A DNA stretch of 64,000 nucleotides from Mesorhizobium sp. INR15 (GTDB taxonomy: Bacteria; Pseudomonadota; Alphaproteobacteria; Rhizobiales; Rhizobiaceae): assembly GCF_015500075.1 (NCBI RefSeq), contig NZ_CP045496.1:992001-1056000 (forward strand), in the 5' to 3' direction. The number at the start of each line of letters is the position of its first letter. Position 1 is the stretch's first letter. The notes under the pieces were generated by a model, which searched no databases, had not been told where the DNA came from, and saw only the letters and a program-made list of their open reading frames with translations. Position numbers and translations under genes: made by a program. Shown here in pieces: positions 16,687 through 25,125 of the stretch.

Positions 16687-17187
16687 TTGCGCATTTCGCT
16701 GTTTCCTCTCTTTCTCCTCGCGCTTCCCCTTCTGGAAATCGCGGGTTTCGTCGTGGTCGGCCGTCAGGTCGGCGCCCTGGCAACGGTTGGTCTGGTGCTG
16801 GCATCGAGCATCGCCGGCGCGCTGCTGCTGCGGCACCAGGGTTTAGGCGTCATGGCGCGGGTGCGCGCCGAGATGGATGCCGGGCGCGACCCAAGCCGCC
16901 AACTGGCGCATGGCGTGATGATCGTGCTGGCGGCGATCCTGCTCATCATCCCCGGCTTCATCACCGATATTATCGGCCTCCTGCTGTTCCTGCCGCCGGT
17001 CCGCGACCTGGCCTGGAGCAGGCTGAAGGGCCGTATCGTGCTGGCCACCAATTTCAGCACCGGCGGCTTCCGCGGCCGGCAACGCGACAAGACCATCGAC
17101 CTCGACGATGGCGACTACTCGCGCAGCGACGATTATGCGCGCGGGCCAGACCACAACTCTCCCTGGCGCCGCCTGAAGGACGAGTAG
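16687..17187 (+). CDS. fxsA: FxsA-family membrane protein
   Basis: A cytoplasmic-membrane protein with three to four helices. The start is TTG 16687, giving MRISLFPLFLLALPLLEIAGF, the normal FxsA N-terminus. The conserved GRQVGALATVGLVLASSIAGALLLRHQG and LIIPGFITDIIGLLLFLP stretches are present. E. coli FxsA affects phage F exclusion of T7; its normal function is unknown. The C-terminal tail is acidic and hydrophilic. Confidence 0.85.
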   Translation: MRISLFPLFLLALPLLEIAGFVVVGRQVGALATVGLVLASSIAGALLLRHQGLGVMARVRAEMDAGRDPSRQLAHGVMIVLAAILLIIPGFITDIIGLLLFLPPVRDLAWSRLKGRIVLATNFSTGGFRGRQRDKTIDLDDGDYSRSDDYARGPDHNSPWRRLKDE

Positions 17188-17358
17188 GGCATTTCGGCCC
17201 GGATTGAGCTGCTCCGTGGCAGCGAACCGCAGCAACTCCACCCAAAAAGGCTCCGGGTCACAAAGGCGGCAAACCTTGTCTTGTCATGCCGGTCATGGTA
17301 GCGAACGCCCGATTTCAATTCGGTCAGCAATGCTGCCCAGGCAAAAGGACAAAGGCTC

Positions 17359-17859
17359 ATGGCCAGCAAAGATGACGCCCCGGTTGGCGCAGCCAACGGA
17401 AACGGCAATGCAGCGCAGCCCTCGCTCAACGTGCTGGCGCAGTATGTGAAGGACCTTTCCTTCGAAAGCCCCGGCGCGCCGAATTCCTTGCGTGGCCGCG
17501 ACAAGGCGCCCGGCATTGCCATCAATGTCAACGTCAACGCCAATCCGCTCTCCGACAAGCAGTTCGACGTCAACCTGACGCTGAACGCCAAGGCATCCTT
17601 CGACCAGGAAGTGCTGTTCAACGTCGAGCTGGTCTATGGCGGCGTGTTTTCGATCAGCGGCTTCCCGCAGGAGCATATGCTGCCGCTGCTGTTCATCGAA
17701 TGCCCGCGCCTGCTGTTCCCATTCGCCCGCCAGATCATCGCCGAGGCAACCCGCAATGGCGGCTTCCCGCCGCTGATGCTCGACCCGATCGATTTCGCGC
17801 AGATGTTCCAGCAGAAGCTGGCCGAGGATCAGGCAGCCGCCAAGGTCCAGGTAAGCTGA
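17359..17859 (+). CDS. secB: Protein-export chaperone SecB
   Basis: Cytosolic tetrameric chaperone that keeps preproteins unfolded and passes them to SecA. The 166-residue sequence has LNVLAQYVKDLSFESP, INVNVNANPL, VYGGVFSISGFPQEHMLPLLFIECPRLLFPFARQII and NGGFPPLMLDPIDF, all SecB hallmarks. The gene starts at ATG 17359 and is closed by a perfect terminator 21 bp after the stop. The flanking dnaQ, coaE, aroE and Tim44-like genes fit the conserved rhizobial neighbourhood. Confidence 0.96.
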   Translation: MASKDDAPVGAANGNGNAAQPSLNVLAQYVKDLSFESPGAPNSLRGRDKAPGIAINVNVNANPLSDKQFDVNLTLNAKASFDQEVLFNVELVYGGVFSISGFPQEHMLPLLFIECPRLLFPFARQIIAEATRNGGFPPLMLDPIDFAQMFQQKLAEDQAAAKVQVS

Positions 17860-17880
17860 TTTTTCAGCATCGCGGTTCGC

Positions 17881-17911
17881 AAAAACCCGGCCTCGCGCCG
17901 GGTTTTTGTTT
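17881..17911 (+). terminator. Rho-independent terminator of secB
   Basis: A perfect 11-bp stem, AAAAACCCGGC with GCCGGGTTTTT, around the loop CTCGC, followed by GTTTT. The A-run and T-run make it work in both directions, so it may also stop transcription from the minus-strand DUF763 gene side. Confidence 0.92.
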
Positions 17912-17947
17912 TAGGGGCAGACGAAGCGGCGAACGCCATTGCCGCCA

Positions 17948-19183
17948 TCACGCTTCCGGTGGTGGCTCCCAGCCGAAAACGCTGCGGCCGCCCAGCAGGT
18001 GCGATTGCTCGAATTCCCCCGCCACGATTTCCTTGAGGCTGGGACCGGTGACATAGCGCTCGACCTGACGTGACTGGTCGTCCAGCCGCCGCAAGGCTTC
18101 GATTTCTTCCGTGCGGCCGAGCCTCGCCTTGCCGACGGCCGATTTCAGCACGCCGATCGTCTCATCATAGACTTTCAGCGGCACGGGGAAGGGATGCCTG
18201 TCCTTGCCGCCATGCGCCAGCGAGAACCGGCCGGGATCCGAGAACCGGCAAGGCGCGCCGTGCACCACTTCGGCCACCATCGCCAGCGCGCGCACGGTGC
18301 GGGCGCCGACGCCGGGTACCAGCAGCAGTTCGGAAAAATCGGCCGGACCGCAATCGACGGCCGCGGCGATGTTGCCGTGCAGCCGCCTCATGACGACGTC
18401 GCTTTCGCGGACATCATGGTGAGCGGGCATGACCAGATGCGGCAGCATGGGCTGCAGCGGCGCGGGCGGAACGCCATGTTCCAGTACCGCGAATTCCTTC
18501 AGGATACGATCCGGCCCAAAGTCCCGCAGCAGGTCGAGCTGACCGTGGCGTGAGGCATCGGCGCGCCGGTCGGTCAGATTGACGATCTCGCCTTGGTTGG
18601 CGCCCTCGATCGCGGCATGCGGCTGGTCGACAAAGCTGGTCAGCCCTTCGGACAGCCAGTGATACCGGCGCGCCACCTTGCTGTCGCCATTCATGCCTTG
18701 CTGCACGACGACCCAATCACCGGCGTCGGTGACGATGAAGCCATGAAGATAGAGATCGAAGCCGTCCTGTACGGCGGCGCTGTCGACCTTGGCGACCAGC
18801 CGGCTGACAGTGGCCAATCCCGATCCATCGAAACCGACCCGCTCGCCGATCACCGCCAGTTCGTGCGGGGTCTTTCGCGAATGCGCGCCGCGGCCGCCGC
18901 AGACATGGATACCGAGTTCCCCCGAGAGGGGCGACAGGCCGCGCTTCAGGGCACCGATGACGCTGGTGGTGATGCCGGACGAATGCCAGTCCATCCCCAT
19001 GACCGCACCAAAGGACTGGAACCAGAAAGGGTGTGCGAGGCGGCGCAGCAGTTCGGCGCGGCCATAGTGAAGAATGATCGCCTCGCACATGACCGTGCCA
19101 AGCCTGGTCATGCGATCGCCAAGCCATTTCGGCACGCGCCCGCCATGCAAGGGGAGATCAGCGCTTCCTGACCGTTGTGCCAA
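17948..19183 (-). CDS. DUF763-family protein
   Basis: A protein of about 411 residues of the uncharacterised DUF763 family. The start was set at TTG 19183, giving MAQRSGSADLPLHGGRVPKW, the expected N-terminus; the frame is open further up to ATG 19249. Conserved blocks include MGMDWHSSGITTSV, HVCGGRGAHSRKTP and a helix-hairpin-helix-like LLLVPGVGARTVRALAMVAEV. The HhH motif suggests DNA binding, and I know of no proven activity. It lies next to dnaQ, separated by about 107 bp. Confidence 0.82.
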   Translation of the reverse strand: MAQRSGSADLPLHGGRVPKWLGDRMTRLGTVMCEAIILHYGRAELLRRLAHPFWFQSFGAVMGMDWHSSGITTSVIGALKRGLSPLSGELGIHVCGGRGAHSRKTPHELAVIGERVGFDGSGLATVSRLVAKVDSAAVQDGFDLYLHGFIVTDAGDWVVVQQGMNGDSKVARRYHWLSEGLTSFVDQPHAAIEGANQGEIVNLTDRRADASRHGQLDLLRDFGPDRILKEFAVLEHGVPPAPLQPMLPHLVMPAHHDVRESDVVMRRLHGNIAAAVDCGPADFSELLLVPGVGARTVRALAMVAEVVHGAPCRFSDPGRFSLAHGGKDRHPFPVPLKVYDETIGVLKSAVGKARLGRTEEIEALRRLDDQSRQVERYVTGPSLKEIVAGEFEQSHLLGGRSVFGWEPPPEA

Positions 19184-19290
19184 ATCCTGCTGTCCGTGTT
19201 GTTTGTCCGGTAGAGATAGGCATCGCAGGCGCTTCGGCAAAGCCTGCATGCACAGGCGTCTGTCTTGTCAAAGACAGACCAGACTAGGTT

Positions 19291-19995
19291 TCAGCCTCTG
19301 GCAACCTTCAGCCAGAGCGCTTTTTCGCCCAGCGTCCCAACCATTCCGGCATGGGCCGCCCGATCGGCCTCGGTCAGGCGCGATGGCAAGGGTGACGGCC
19401 GCTCGGCAACGATGATTTCGATCTGGCGGACATTTTCGCCTCCGCCCGCCTGCGACGTGGCGCTGTCGAGGACGAGTGCCGCCTGCTTGCCGCCGATGAG
19501 CTCGATATAGACCTCGGCCAGCAATTCGGAATCGAGCAAGGCGCCGTGCTTGGTGCGGCGGGTGTTGTCGATGCCGTAGCGCCGGCAGAGCGCATCCAGC
19601 GAATTGGGACCCATCGGATGCTTGCGGCGCGCCAGGGCCAGCGTGTCGACGACCACACCGGGATCGATGACCGGATGGCCGAGCCGGCCGAATTCGACAT
19701 TGAGGAAGCCGATGTCGAAATTGGCGTTGTGGGCAACCAGCTTGGCACCATCGATGAAGGCCAGGAACTCGTCGGCGATCTCGAGAAAGGTCGGCTTGCC
19801 CGCGAGGTCGGCGGCGCTGATGCCATGCACGGCCTGCGCGTCCGGGTGGATCGCACGGCCCATGGGATTGATGTATTTGTGGAAGGTGCGCCCGGTCGGA
19901 AAGCGGTTGACCAGCTCGACGCCGCCAAGCTCGATGACGCGGTCGTCGCGTGAATCGAGGCCGGTGGTTTCCGTGTCGAAGATAATCTCGCGCAT
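19291..19995 (-). CDS. dnaQ: DNA polymerase III epsilon subunit (3'-5' exonuclease)
   Basis: Proofreading exonuclease of the replicase. The DEDD-type motifs are present: Exo I FDTETTGLD with Asp7 and Glu9, Exo II HNANFDIGFLN, and Exo III with TKHGALLDSELLAEVY. The 234-residue length is typical of the alphaproteobacterial form. It is the last gene of the minus-strand set maf-aroE-coaE-dnaQ running away from the origin. Confidence 0.95.
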   Translation of the reverse strand: MREIIFDTETTGLDSRDDRVIELGGVELVNRFPTGRTFHKYINPMGRAIHPDAQAVHGISAADLAGKPTFLEIADEFLAFIDGAKLVAHNANFDIGFLNVEFGRLGHPVIDPGVVVDTLALARRKHPMGPNSLDALCRRYGIDNTRRTKHGALLDSELLAEVYIELIGGKQAALVLDSATSQAGGGENVRQIEIIVAERPSPLPSRLTEADRAAHAGMVGTLGEKALWLKVARG

Positions 19996-20058
19996 CGAAT
20001 CAGTCTGCTGGAGGTGACGCCGCGCACAAGATGGCGACGCGCGGCGCGGACGGCAAGC

Positions 20059-20664
20059 TTAGCCGTGCGGCTGGGCAGCCTTATCCCCGGCAAGTGCTGC
20101 GATGATCGCCTCGACCTCGGCGCGCGCGGCTTCAAGCCCTTGTCCGGTGTCGATGATGAAATCGGCCCTTTGGCGCTTTTCGGCATCGGGAACCTGCTTG
20201 GCCAGGATCGACGCGAATTTCTCCTCGGTCATGCCCGGCCGCGCCAGCACGCGGGCGCGCTGGACTTCCGCTGGCGCCGTGACGACGACAACCTTGTCGA
20301 CGCGGTCGCGGCCACCGGTTTCGAACAGAAGCGGGATATCGAGAACGGCAAGCGGAGCGCCAGCTGCCCGGTTGCGCGCCAGGAAGGCATCGGCATCGGC
20401 CCGGACAAGCGGGTGGACGATGGCTTCAAGTTTTTTCAGCGCGGCCGCATCACCGAGCACGTAAGTGGCCAGCCGTGTGCGGTCGATCGAGCCTGACACC
20501 GCGGTTCCTGGAAAAGCCGCCTCGACCAGAGGGACCGCCTTGCCGGCGTAGAGGCGGTGCACCGTTTCGTCGGAATCGTGAACCGGCACGCCGGCGTCCG
20601 TGAACATCTTCGCCGTCGTCGACTTGCCCATGCCGATCGAGCCGGTGAGGCCGAGCACGATCAT
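20059..20664 (-). CDS. coaE: Dephospho-CoA kinase
   Basis: Phosphorylates the 3'-OH of dephospho-CoA, the last step of coenzyme A synthesis. The P-loop GLTGSIGMGKST lies at residues 5-16, the DSDETVHRLY segment follows, and LDIPLLFETGGRDRVDKVVVV is characteristic. It has 201 residues. The start overlaps the aroE stop by four bases, and dnaQ follows 63 bp downstream. Confidence 0.95.
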   Translation of the reverse strand: MIVLGLTGSIGMGKSTTAKMFTDAGVPVHDSDETVHRLYAGKAVPLVEAAFPGTAVSGSIDRTRLATYVLGDAAALKKLEAIVHPLVRADADAFLARNRAAGAPLAVLDIPLLFETGGRDRVDKVVVVTAPAEVQRARVLARPGMTEEKFASILAKQVPDAEKRQRADFIIDTGQGLEAARAEVEAIIAALAGDKAAQPHG

Positions 20665-21503
20665 TGTTTCGGCACCAGATCGGCGACGATGAGCGCGCGC
20701 AGGTCAGGCGTCACTTGCGGCCGGATGCCGAACCACCGCTCGAAGCCGGGCACGGCCTGGTGCAGCAGCATGCCGAGCCCGTCGACCGTCTTCAGCTTCC
20801 GCGCCCGTGCGGCGGCCAGCAGCGGCGTTTCGAGCGGCACGTAGACGATGTCGGTGACAAGGGCATGGTCCGGCAGCAGCGCCGGATCGGCGGAGAGACC
20901 CTCATTGCCTTGCATGCCGAGCGCCGTGGTGTTGATCAGCAGGCCGGCATCGGCAAGCAATTCATCCGTGGCGGACATCTCGTGCGCGGAGATGCCGGAG
21001 CCAAAGCGGTGGCGCAGTTCCTCGGCGCGGGCAAGGGTGCGATTGACGATGCGGATGTCGGCCACGCCGCGTTGTTTCAGCGCCTGGATGACCGCGCGGG
21101 ACGCGCCACCGGCGCCGAGCACGACCGCTGGACCATTGCTCGCCCAACCCGGTGCGAATTGATCGAGATTGGCGGCAAAGCCATGGCCGTCGGTATTGCC
21201 GCCCCAGAGCTTGCCATCCTCGAACCACAGCGCGTTGACGGCGCCGATCTCTTCGGCCGCCTGGTCGCGGCGATCGACCGATGCGAAGGCCGCTTCCTTG
21301 TGCGGAATGGTGACATTGCCGCCGAGATAGCCGTTGGCCTGCAATGTCCTGAGGAATTCAGCAAAATCCCGCGGCGCTACATCGATCGCCTGATAGCTGC
21401 CGTCGATGCCATGGCTCGCCAGCCAATGGCCGTGGATCTTGGGCGATCGCGAATGCTTGATCGGATGGCCGGTGACAAAGGCCTTTTTCGATGCCTCAGC
21501 CAT
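20661..21503 (-). CDS. aroE: Shikimate dehydrogenase
   Basis: Reduces 3-dehydroshikimate to shikimate with NADPH in aromatic amino acid synthesis. The chosen ATG 21503 gives MAEASKKAFVTGHPIKHSRSP. Key features are NVTIPHKE with the catalytic Lys, GGNTDGHGF with the catalytic Asp, and the nucleotide-binding GAGGASRAV. The frame is open further upstream inside maf, but that part is not family-like. The gene overlaps the maf end by eight bases and coaE by four. Confidence 0.95.
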   Translation of the reverse strand: MAEASKKAFVTGHPIKHSRSPKIHGHWLASHGIDGSYQAIDVAPRDFAEFLRTLQANGYLGGNVTIPHKEAAFASVDRRDQAAEEIGAVNALWFEDGKLWGGNTDGHGFAANLDQFAPGWASNGPAVVLGAGGASRAVIQALKQRGVADIRIVNRTLARAEELRHRFGSGISAHEMSATDELLADAGLLINTTALGMQGNEGLSADPALLPDHALVTDIVYVPLETPLLAAARARKLKTVDGLGMLLHQAVPGFERWFGIRPQVTPDLRALIVADLVPKQ

Positions 21504-22095
21504 CGATCGCCCCAAGCGTGCGAAGCTCGGCCAGCAGCGGCAGCAGCGGCAGGCCGACAATGGTGAAATGGTCGCCCTCGACCTTCTCGAACAGCTGGAT
21601 GCCTTCGCCCTCGATCTGATAGGCGCCGACGCTGGACAGCGCCTTGGCCCCGACACGTGCCAGATGGCGGCCGATAAACGCCGGGTCGAGCTTGCGCATG
21701 GTCATGCTGGCAATGCCGACATGCCGCCACAGAACCTGGCCATCGCGAACCAGCACCGCCGCGCTGTTGAGCTGATGTGTCTTTCCCGACAGCGCCAGTA
21801 GGTGGCGGCGCGCGCCCTCCATGTCGGCCGGCTTATGGAAGACCTCATCGCCGAGCGACAACGTCTGGTCGCAGCCGAGCACCAGGGCGCCAGGCTTGCG
21901 CTCGCTGACCTCGCTGGCCTTGGCTTCGGCAAGCACCAGGGCGACATCCTCTGGTGAAACGCCGCTGTCCTGCAGCGGCGCCTCGAGTGCGCGCTCGTCG
22001 ACATCGGCGGGGACAGCCTCGACGTCCATGCCGGCATTGACCAGCATCGCCTTGCGAAACGGGCTGCCTGAAGCCAGGATGATTTTTTCGGTCAT
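21496..22095 (-). CDS. maf: Maf-family nucleotide pyrophosphatase
   Basis: Hydrolyses non-canonical or modified nucleoside triphosphates; Maf was first noted for septum inhibition. The 199-residue protein begins KIILASGSPFRKAML, the Maf substrate loop. It has the second conserved LVLGCDQTLSL block and SSVGAYQIEGEGIQLFEKVEGDHFTIVGLPLLPLL. It is the second gene leftward from the origin and is translationally coupled to aroE. Confidence 0.95.
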   Translation of the reverse strand: MTEKIILASGSPFRKAMLVNAGMDVEAVPADVDERALEAPLQDSGVSPEDVALVLAEAKASEVSERKPGALVLGCDQTLSLGDEVFHKPADMEGARRHLLALSGKTHQLNSAAVLVRDGQVLWRHVGIASMTMRKLDPAFIGRHLARVGAKALSSVGAYQIEGEGIQLFEKVEGDHFTIVGLPLLPLLAELRTLGAIDG

Positions 22096-22145
22096 GAGTC
22101 CCGTCTCATTCCTTCGCGCCCCGCTGTCCCACCAGCGTTTTGGAC

Positions 22146-22967
22146 CTAGCGCGTCTTCCCCCGCAGGGCAACGATGGCCGCCGCCGTTTCCTCGATCGAG
22201 CGGCGGCTGACATCGATCATTGGCCAGCCGTGCCGCGTGCAGATCTGCCGGGCATAGGCGAGCTCCTCTGTGATCGAAGCCCGGTCGACATAGTCGGTCG
22301 CTTCGTAGGAACTGCTGTTGCCGAGGATACGGTTCTGCCTGACATGCGAGATGCGCTCGGCGGTGGCGATCAGGCCGACGACCAGCGGCTTCGTCGCCGC
22401 GACCAGGCTTTCCGGCACCGGCACGCCGAGCACGATCGGAATGTTGACCGTCTTGATGCCGCGGTTGGCGAGATAGATGCTGGTCGGGGTTTTGGACGTC
22501 CGCGAAATGCCGATCAGGACAATGTCGGCGTCATCCATGTTGGCCGGCAGCTGGCCGTCATCATGGTCCATGGTGAAGTTGAGTGCATCGATGCGGCGGA
22601 AATACTCGGCGTCGAGAACGTGCTGGGCGCCGACGCGGCGGCCGGCTGGCGTGCCGAGATAGGACTGGAAGACGGTCAGCACCGGTTCCAGCACGGACAC
22701 GCAAGGCAGGCCCATGGCGGCGCAGCGTTCATCGATGCCGCGCGCCAGCTTCTGGTCGACGACCGTATAGAGGATGATGCCCGGTTCCTCCTCTATGTCC
22801 TCGAACACTTTGGCGACCTGCTTTTCAGTGCGGATCAGCGGATAGATGTGCTCGATGGCGCGGGCGTCCTTGTATTGCGCCGAAGCCGCGCGCCCCGCCG
22901 CAAGCAGCGTCTCGCCGGTCGCGTCGGAGATCAGGTGCAGATGGAAGAAGCTCTGGGGTTTGTTCAC
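22146..22967 (-). CDS. Pyruvate, phosphate dikinase / PEP synthase regulatory protein (DUF299)
   Basis: Bifunctional kinase and pyrophosphorylase that turns pyruvate-phosphate dikinase or PEP synthase off and on. The start is GTG 22967 (MNKPQSFFHLHLISDATGET), giving 273 residues, the family norm. The P-loop-like block is LIGISRTSKTPTSIYLANRG, and EHIYPLIRTEKQV is also characteristic. It faces hemE across the proposed oriC. In Sinorhizobium the origin lies between hemE and a gene of this type. Confidence 0.92.
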   Translation of the reverse strand: MNKPQSFFHLHLISDATGETLLAAGRAASAQYKDARAIEHIYPLIRTEKQVAKVFEDIEEEPGIILYTVVDQKLARGIDERCAAMGLPCVSVLEPVLTVFQSYLGTPAGRRVGAQHVLDAEYFRRIDALNFTMDHDDGQLPANMDDADIVLIGISRTSKTPTSIYLANRGIKTVNIPIVLGVPVPESLVAATKPLVVGLIATAERISHVRQNRILGNSSSYEATDYVDRASITEELAYARQICTRHGWPMIDVSRRSIEETAAAIVALRGKTR

Positions 22968-22993
22968 AGGGTACACCTGGGGCTGTGGGCGGA

Positions 22994-23002
22994 TGTGGAT
23001 AA
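22994..23002 (-). promoter_or_regulatory. DnaA box, perfect consensus
   Basis: TTATCCACA on the minus strand, an exact match to the canonical high-affinity DnaA site, 27 bp from the DUF299 start codon. Confidence 0.85.
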
Positions 23003-23052
23003 AGCGGGATGGAAAGACAGGCCGGTCGGCAGCGACTGTATCAGAAGGCGGT

Positions 23053-23061
23053 TTGTCCACA
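23053..23061 (+). promoter_or_regulatory. DnaA box, one mismatch
   Basis: TTGTCCACA differs from the consensus only at the third base. It lies 51 bp from the perfect box and on the other strand. Confidence 0.65.
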
Positions 23062-23369
23062 ATTCGATGCGCTGTCGGCTTCGTCGGGCGGCTGGGGACA
23101 AATCCGGGGAGGGCCGATTTTGGCCTGGCACTGTCCACAGGACGGTGTTTGTCCGGGCAATCGTAACGCTTTGACTCCAGTGACGGATTCGGAACTGTCC
23201 CCAACGTCCTACATTCTGGAAAAAGATGCGCGCGACAATATGCTGGCTGGTTTTTTTGGGGGCAAAACGGGACAGGTGACAACCACCACAACCAACAGAC
23301 TCTTAGAATCAGAAGAATCTTAGATATAAGATATTTGATTATAGAGAGGCTTGGAGAAGCGAGCGCTCA

Positions 23370-24401
23370 ATGCCCCAACGCCGGATCATGCTGGACGTCC
23401 TGAAGGGCGAGACGGTGTTTCCACCTCCGCTCTGGATGATGCGTCAGGCCGGGCGCTATCTGCCCGAGTATCGCGAGACACGCAGGCAGGCCGGGTCGTT
23501 TCTCGATCTCTGCTACAATCCCGACCTTGCCGTCGAAGTCACATTGCAGCCGATCGAACGCTTCGGCTTCGATGCCTCGATCCTGTTCTCCGATATCCTT
23601 GTTGTTCCGCATGCGCTTGGCCGCGATGTCCGTTTCGAGGAAGGAAGAGGGCCGCTGCTGACACCGATCTCCGCGCCCGAGATCGCGGCCCTGGACGGCA
23701 AAACGTTTCACGTGAATCTCGAACCGGTCTACGAGACCGTTCGCCGCCTGCGGGCAAAGCTGCCTGATGAGACGACGCTGATCGGCTTTTGCGGTGCGCC
23801 GTGGACAGTGGCGACCTATATGATTGCCGGCCACGGAACGCCCGACCAGGCGCCGGCACGGCTTTTTGCCTATCGCGAGCCGGAGGCGTTTCAACGGCTT
23901 CTGAAAGTGCTGGCTGACCACTCCGCTGCCTACCTCATTCGCCAGATTGAAGCCGGTGCCGACGTGGTGCAGATTTTCGATTCCTGGTCGGGCGTGCTCG
24001 ACGATGCGTCATTCGAACTGTTCTGTGTGCAACCGGTGGCGGAGATCGTTCGGCAGGTGCGGACTGTCCATCCCGACGTTCCTATCATCGGTTTTCCCAA
24101 AGGTGCCGGCGCTCGCTACCAGAGCTATCGAGAGAAGACCGGGGTGACGGGTCTGGGGATCGACTGGACGGTGCCCCTGGCGGCGGCGAAGGATTTGCAG
24201 CGCCAAGGTGCGGTTCAAGGCAATCTCGATCCTTTGCGCCTCGTGGCTGGCGGCAAGGCACTGTCCGATGGCGTCGAAGCGATCCTGAAAGCGCTGGGCG
24301 ACGGGCCGCTGATCTTCAATCTTGGACATGGCATCACCCCGGAGACGCCGATCGCGCATGTCGAAGCGATGGTGAAGCTGGTGCGGAGCGCGACACGCTG
24401 A
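23370..24401 (+). CDS. hemE: Uroporphyrinogen decarboxylase
   Basis: Converts uroporphyrinogen III to coproporphyrinogen III in heme synthesis. The signature WMMRQAGRYLPEYR is at residues 22-35, and DASILFSDILVVPHALG follows. GFCGAPWTVATYMI and NLGHGITPETP near the C-terminus are also conserved. Length 343 residues. It is the first gene rightward of oriC, and its stop overlaps the hemJ start in TGATG. A weak parS-like site lies inside it at 23704-23719. Confidence 0.96.
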   Translation: MPQRRIMLDVLKGETVFPPPLWMMRQAGRYLPEYRETRRQAGSFLDLCYNPDLAVEVTLQPIERFGFDASILFSDILVVPHALGRDVRFEEGRGPLLTPISAPEIAALDGKTFHVNLEPVYETVRRLRAKLPDETTLIGFCGAPWTVATYMIAGHGTPDQAPARLFAYREPEAFQRLLKVLADHSAAYLIRQIEAGADVVQIFDSWSGVLDDASFELFCVQPVAEIVRQVRTVHPDVPIIGFPKGAGARYQSYREKTGVTGLGIDWTVPLAAAKDLQRQGAVQGNLDPLRLVAGGKALSDGVEAILKALGDGPLIFNLGHGITPETPIAHVEAMVKLVRSATR

Positions 24402-24931
24402 TGGCCGACAATACCAACAGCACCGGTCAGGCGATGATGCGCATGATGGTGAGCATTGCCGTTCTGGTTGTCCTGACAGCGCTGCTGTTTCTGGCCGCGC
24501 CTGACGGTTTCTACCTCTGGGCAAAGGCTATCCATGTGCTGGCCGTGATCTCATGGATGGCAGGCATGCTCTATCTGCCGCGGCTGCTGGTCTATCATGC
24601 CGATGCCGAGAAGGGCTCGGCGCAGTCTGAGACATTCAAGGTGATGGAACGCCGCCTGCTGCGCGGCATCATCAATCCGGCGATGATCGTCACCTGGGTG
24701 TTCGGCCTGTGGCTTGCCTGGAAAGGCTTTGGCTTCCAGGGCGGCTGGCTGCATGCCAAGATTGGCGCTGTGCTTCTGCTGTCGGGCGTTCACGGCTATC
24801 TGGCCGGCGCCGTGCGCAAATTCGCCGAGGACCGCAATGAAAAGCCGGCGCGGCACTGGCGGATCGTCAACGAGATACCCACATTGCTGATGATCGCCAT
24901 CGTGATCCTGGTCATCGTCAAGCCGTTCTAG
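24401..24931 (+). CDS. hemJ: Protoporphyrinogen IX oxidase HemJ
   Basis: Membrane-bound oxidase of protoporphyrinogen IX, used by most alphaproteobacteria instead of HemG or HemY. The 176-residue protein has four helices; the first hydrophobic stretch is SIAVLVVLTALLF. Conserved AIHVLAVISWMAGMLYLPRL carries the heme-ligand His, and HAKIGAVLLLSGVHGYLAG follows. It overlaps hemE by one base, consistent with a heme operon. Confidence 0.93.
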   Translation: MADNTNSTGQAMMRMMVSIAVLVVLTALLFLAAPDGFYLWAKAIHVLAVISWMAGMLYLPRLLVYHADAEKGSAQSETFKVMERRLLRGIINPAMIVTWVFGLWLAWKGFGFQGGWLHAKIGAVLLLSGVHGYLAGAVRKFAEDRNEKPARHWRIVNEIPTLLMIAIVILVIVKPF

Positions 24932-25125
24932 CCCCCTTAATGACCCGTAAAAGGCGGCTTGCTCTTTCAGCCGACCGACGATAAAAGACGGGTCTTCCTT
25001 CCCGTCATGCGCCGCCCTGAATTGCTTTCGGCCGCGCCCGGCATTTGTCGCATCCCGCCGATATTTTCCCAGAGCTTACCCAAATTCCATCTGTTCCCCA
25101 GACTCCATCTACTCAAGGTCCGTCT

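Larger units (their letters stand above)
22960..23369. other. Probable chromosomal replication origin (oriC)
   Basis: The roughly 400-bp gap between the divergent DUF299 and hemE genes. A perfect DnaA box lies at 22994-23002 (TTATCCACA on the minus strand). Weaker boxes are TTGTCCACA at 23053-23061, CTGTCCACA at 23131-23139 and TTGTTCACA at 22960-22968. An AT-rich unwinding candidate spans about 23300-23345. Five GANTC methylation sites lie between 23173 and 23319. Flanking genes point away on both sides, as for a bidirectional origin. In Caulobacter and Sinorhizobium the origin also adjoins hemE. Replication activity itself is inferred. Confidence 0.82.
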
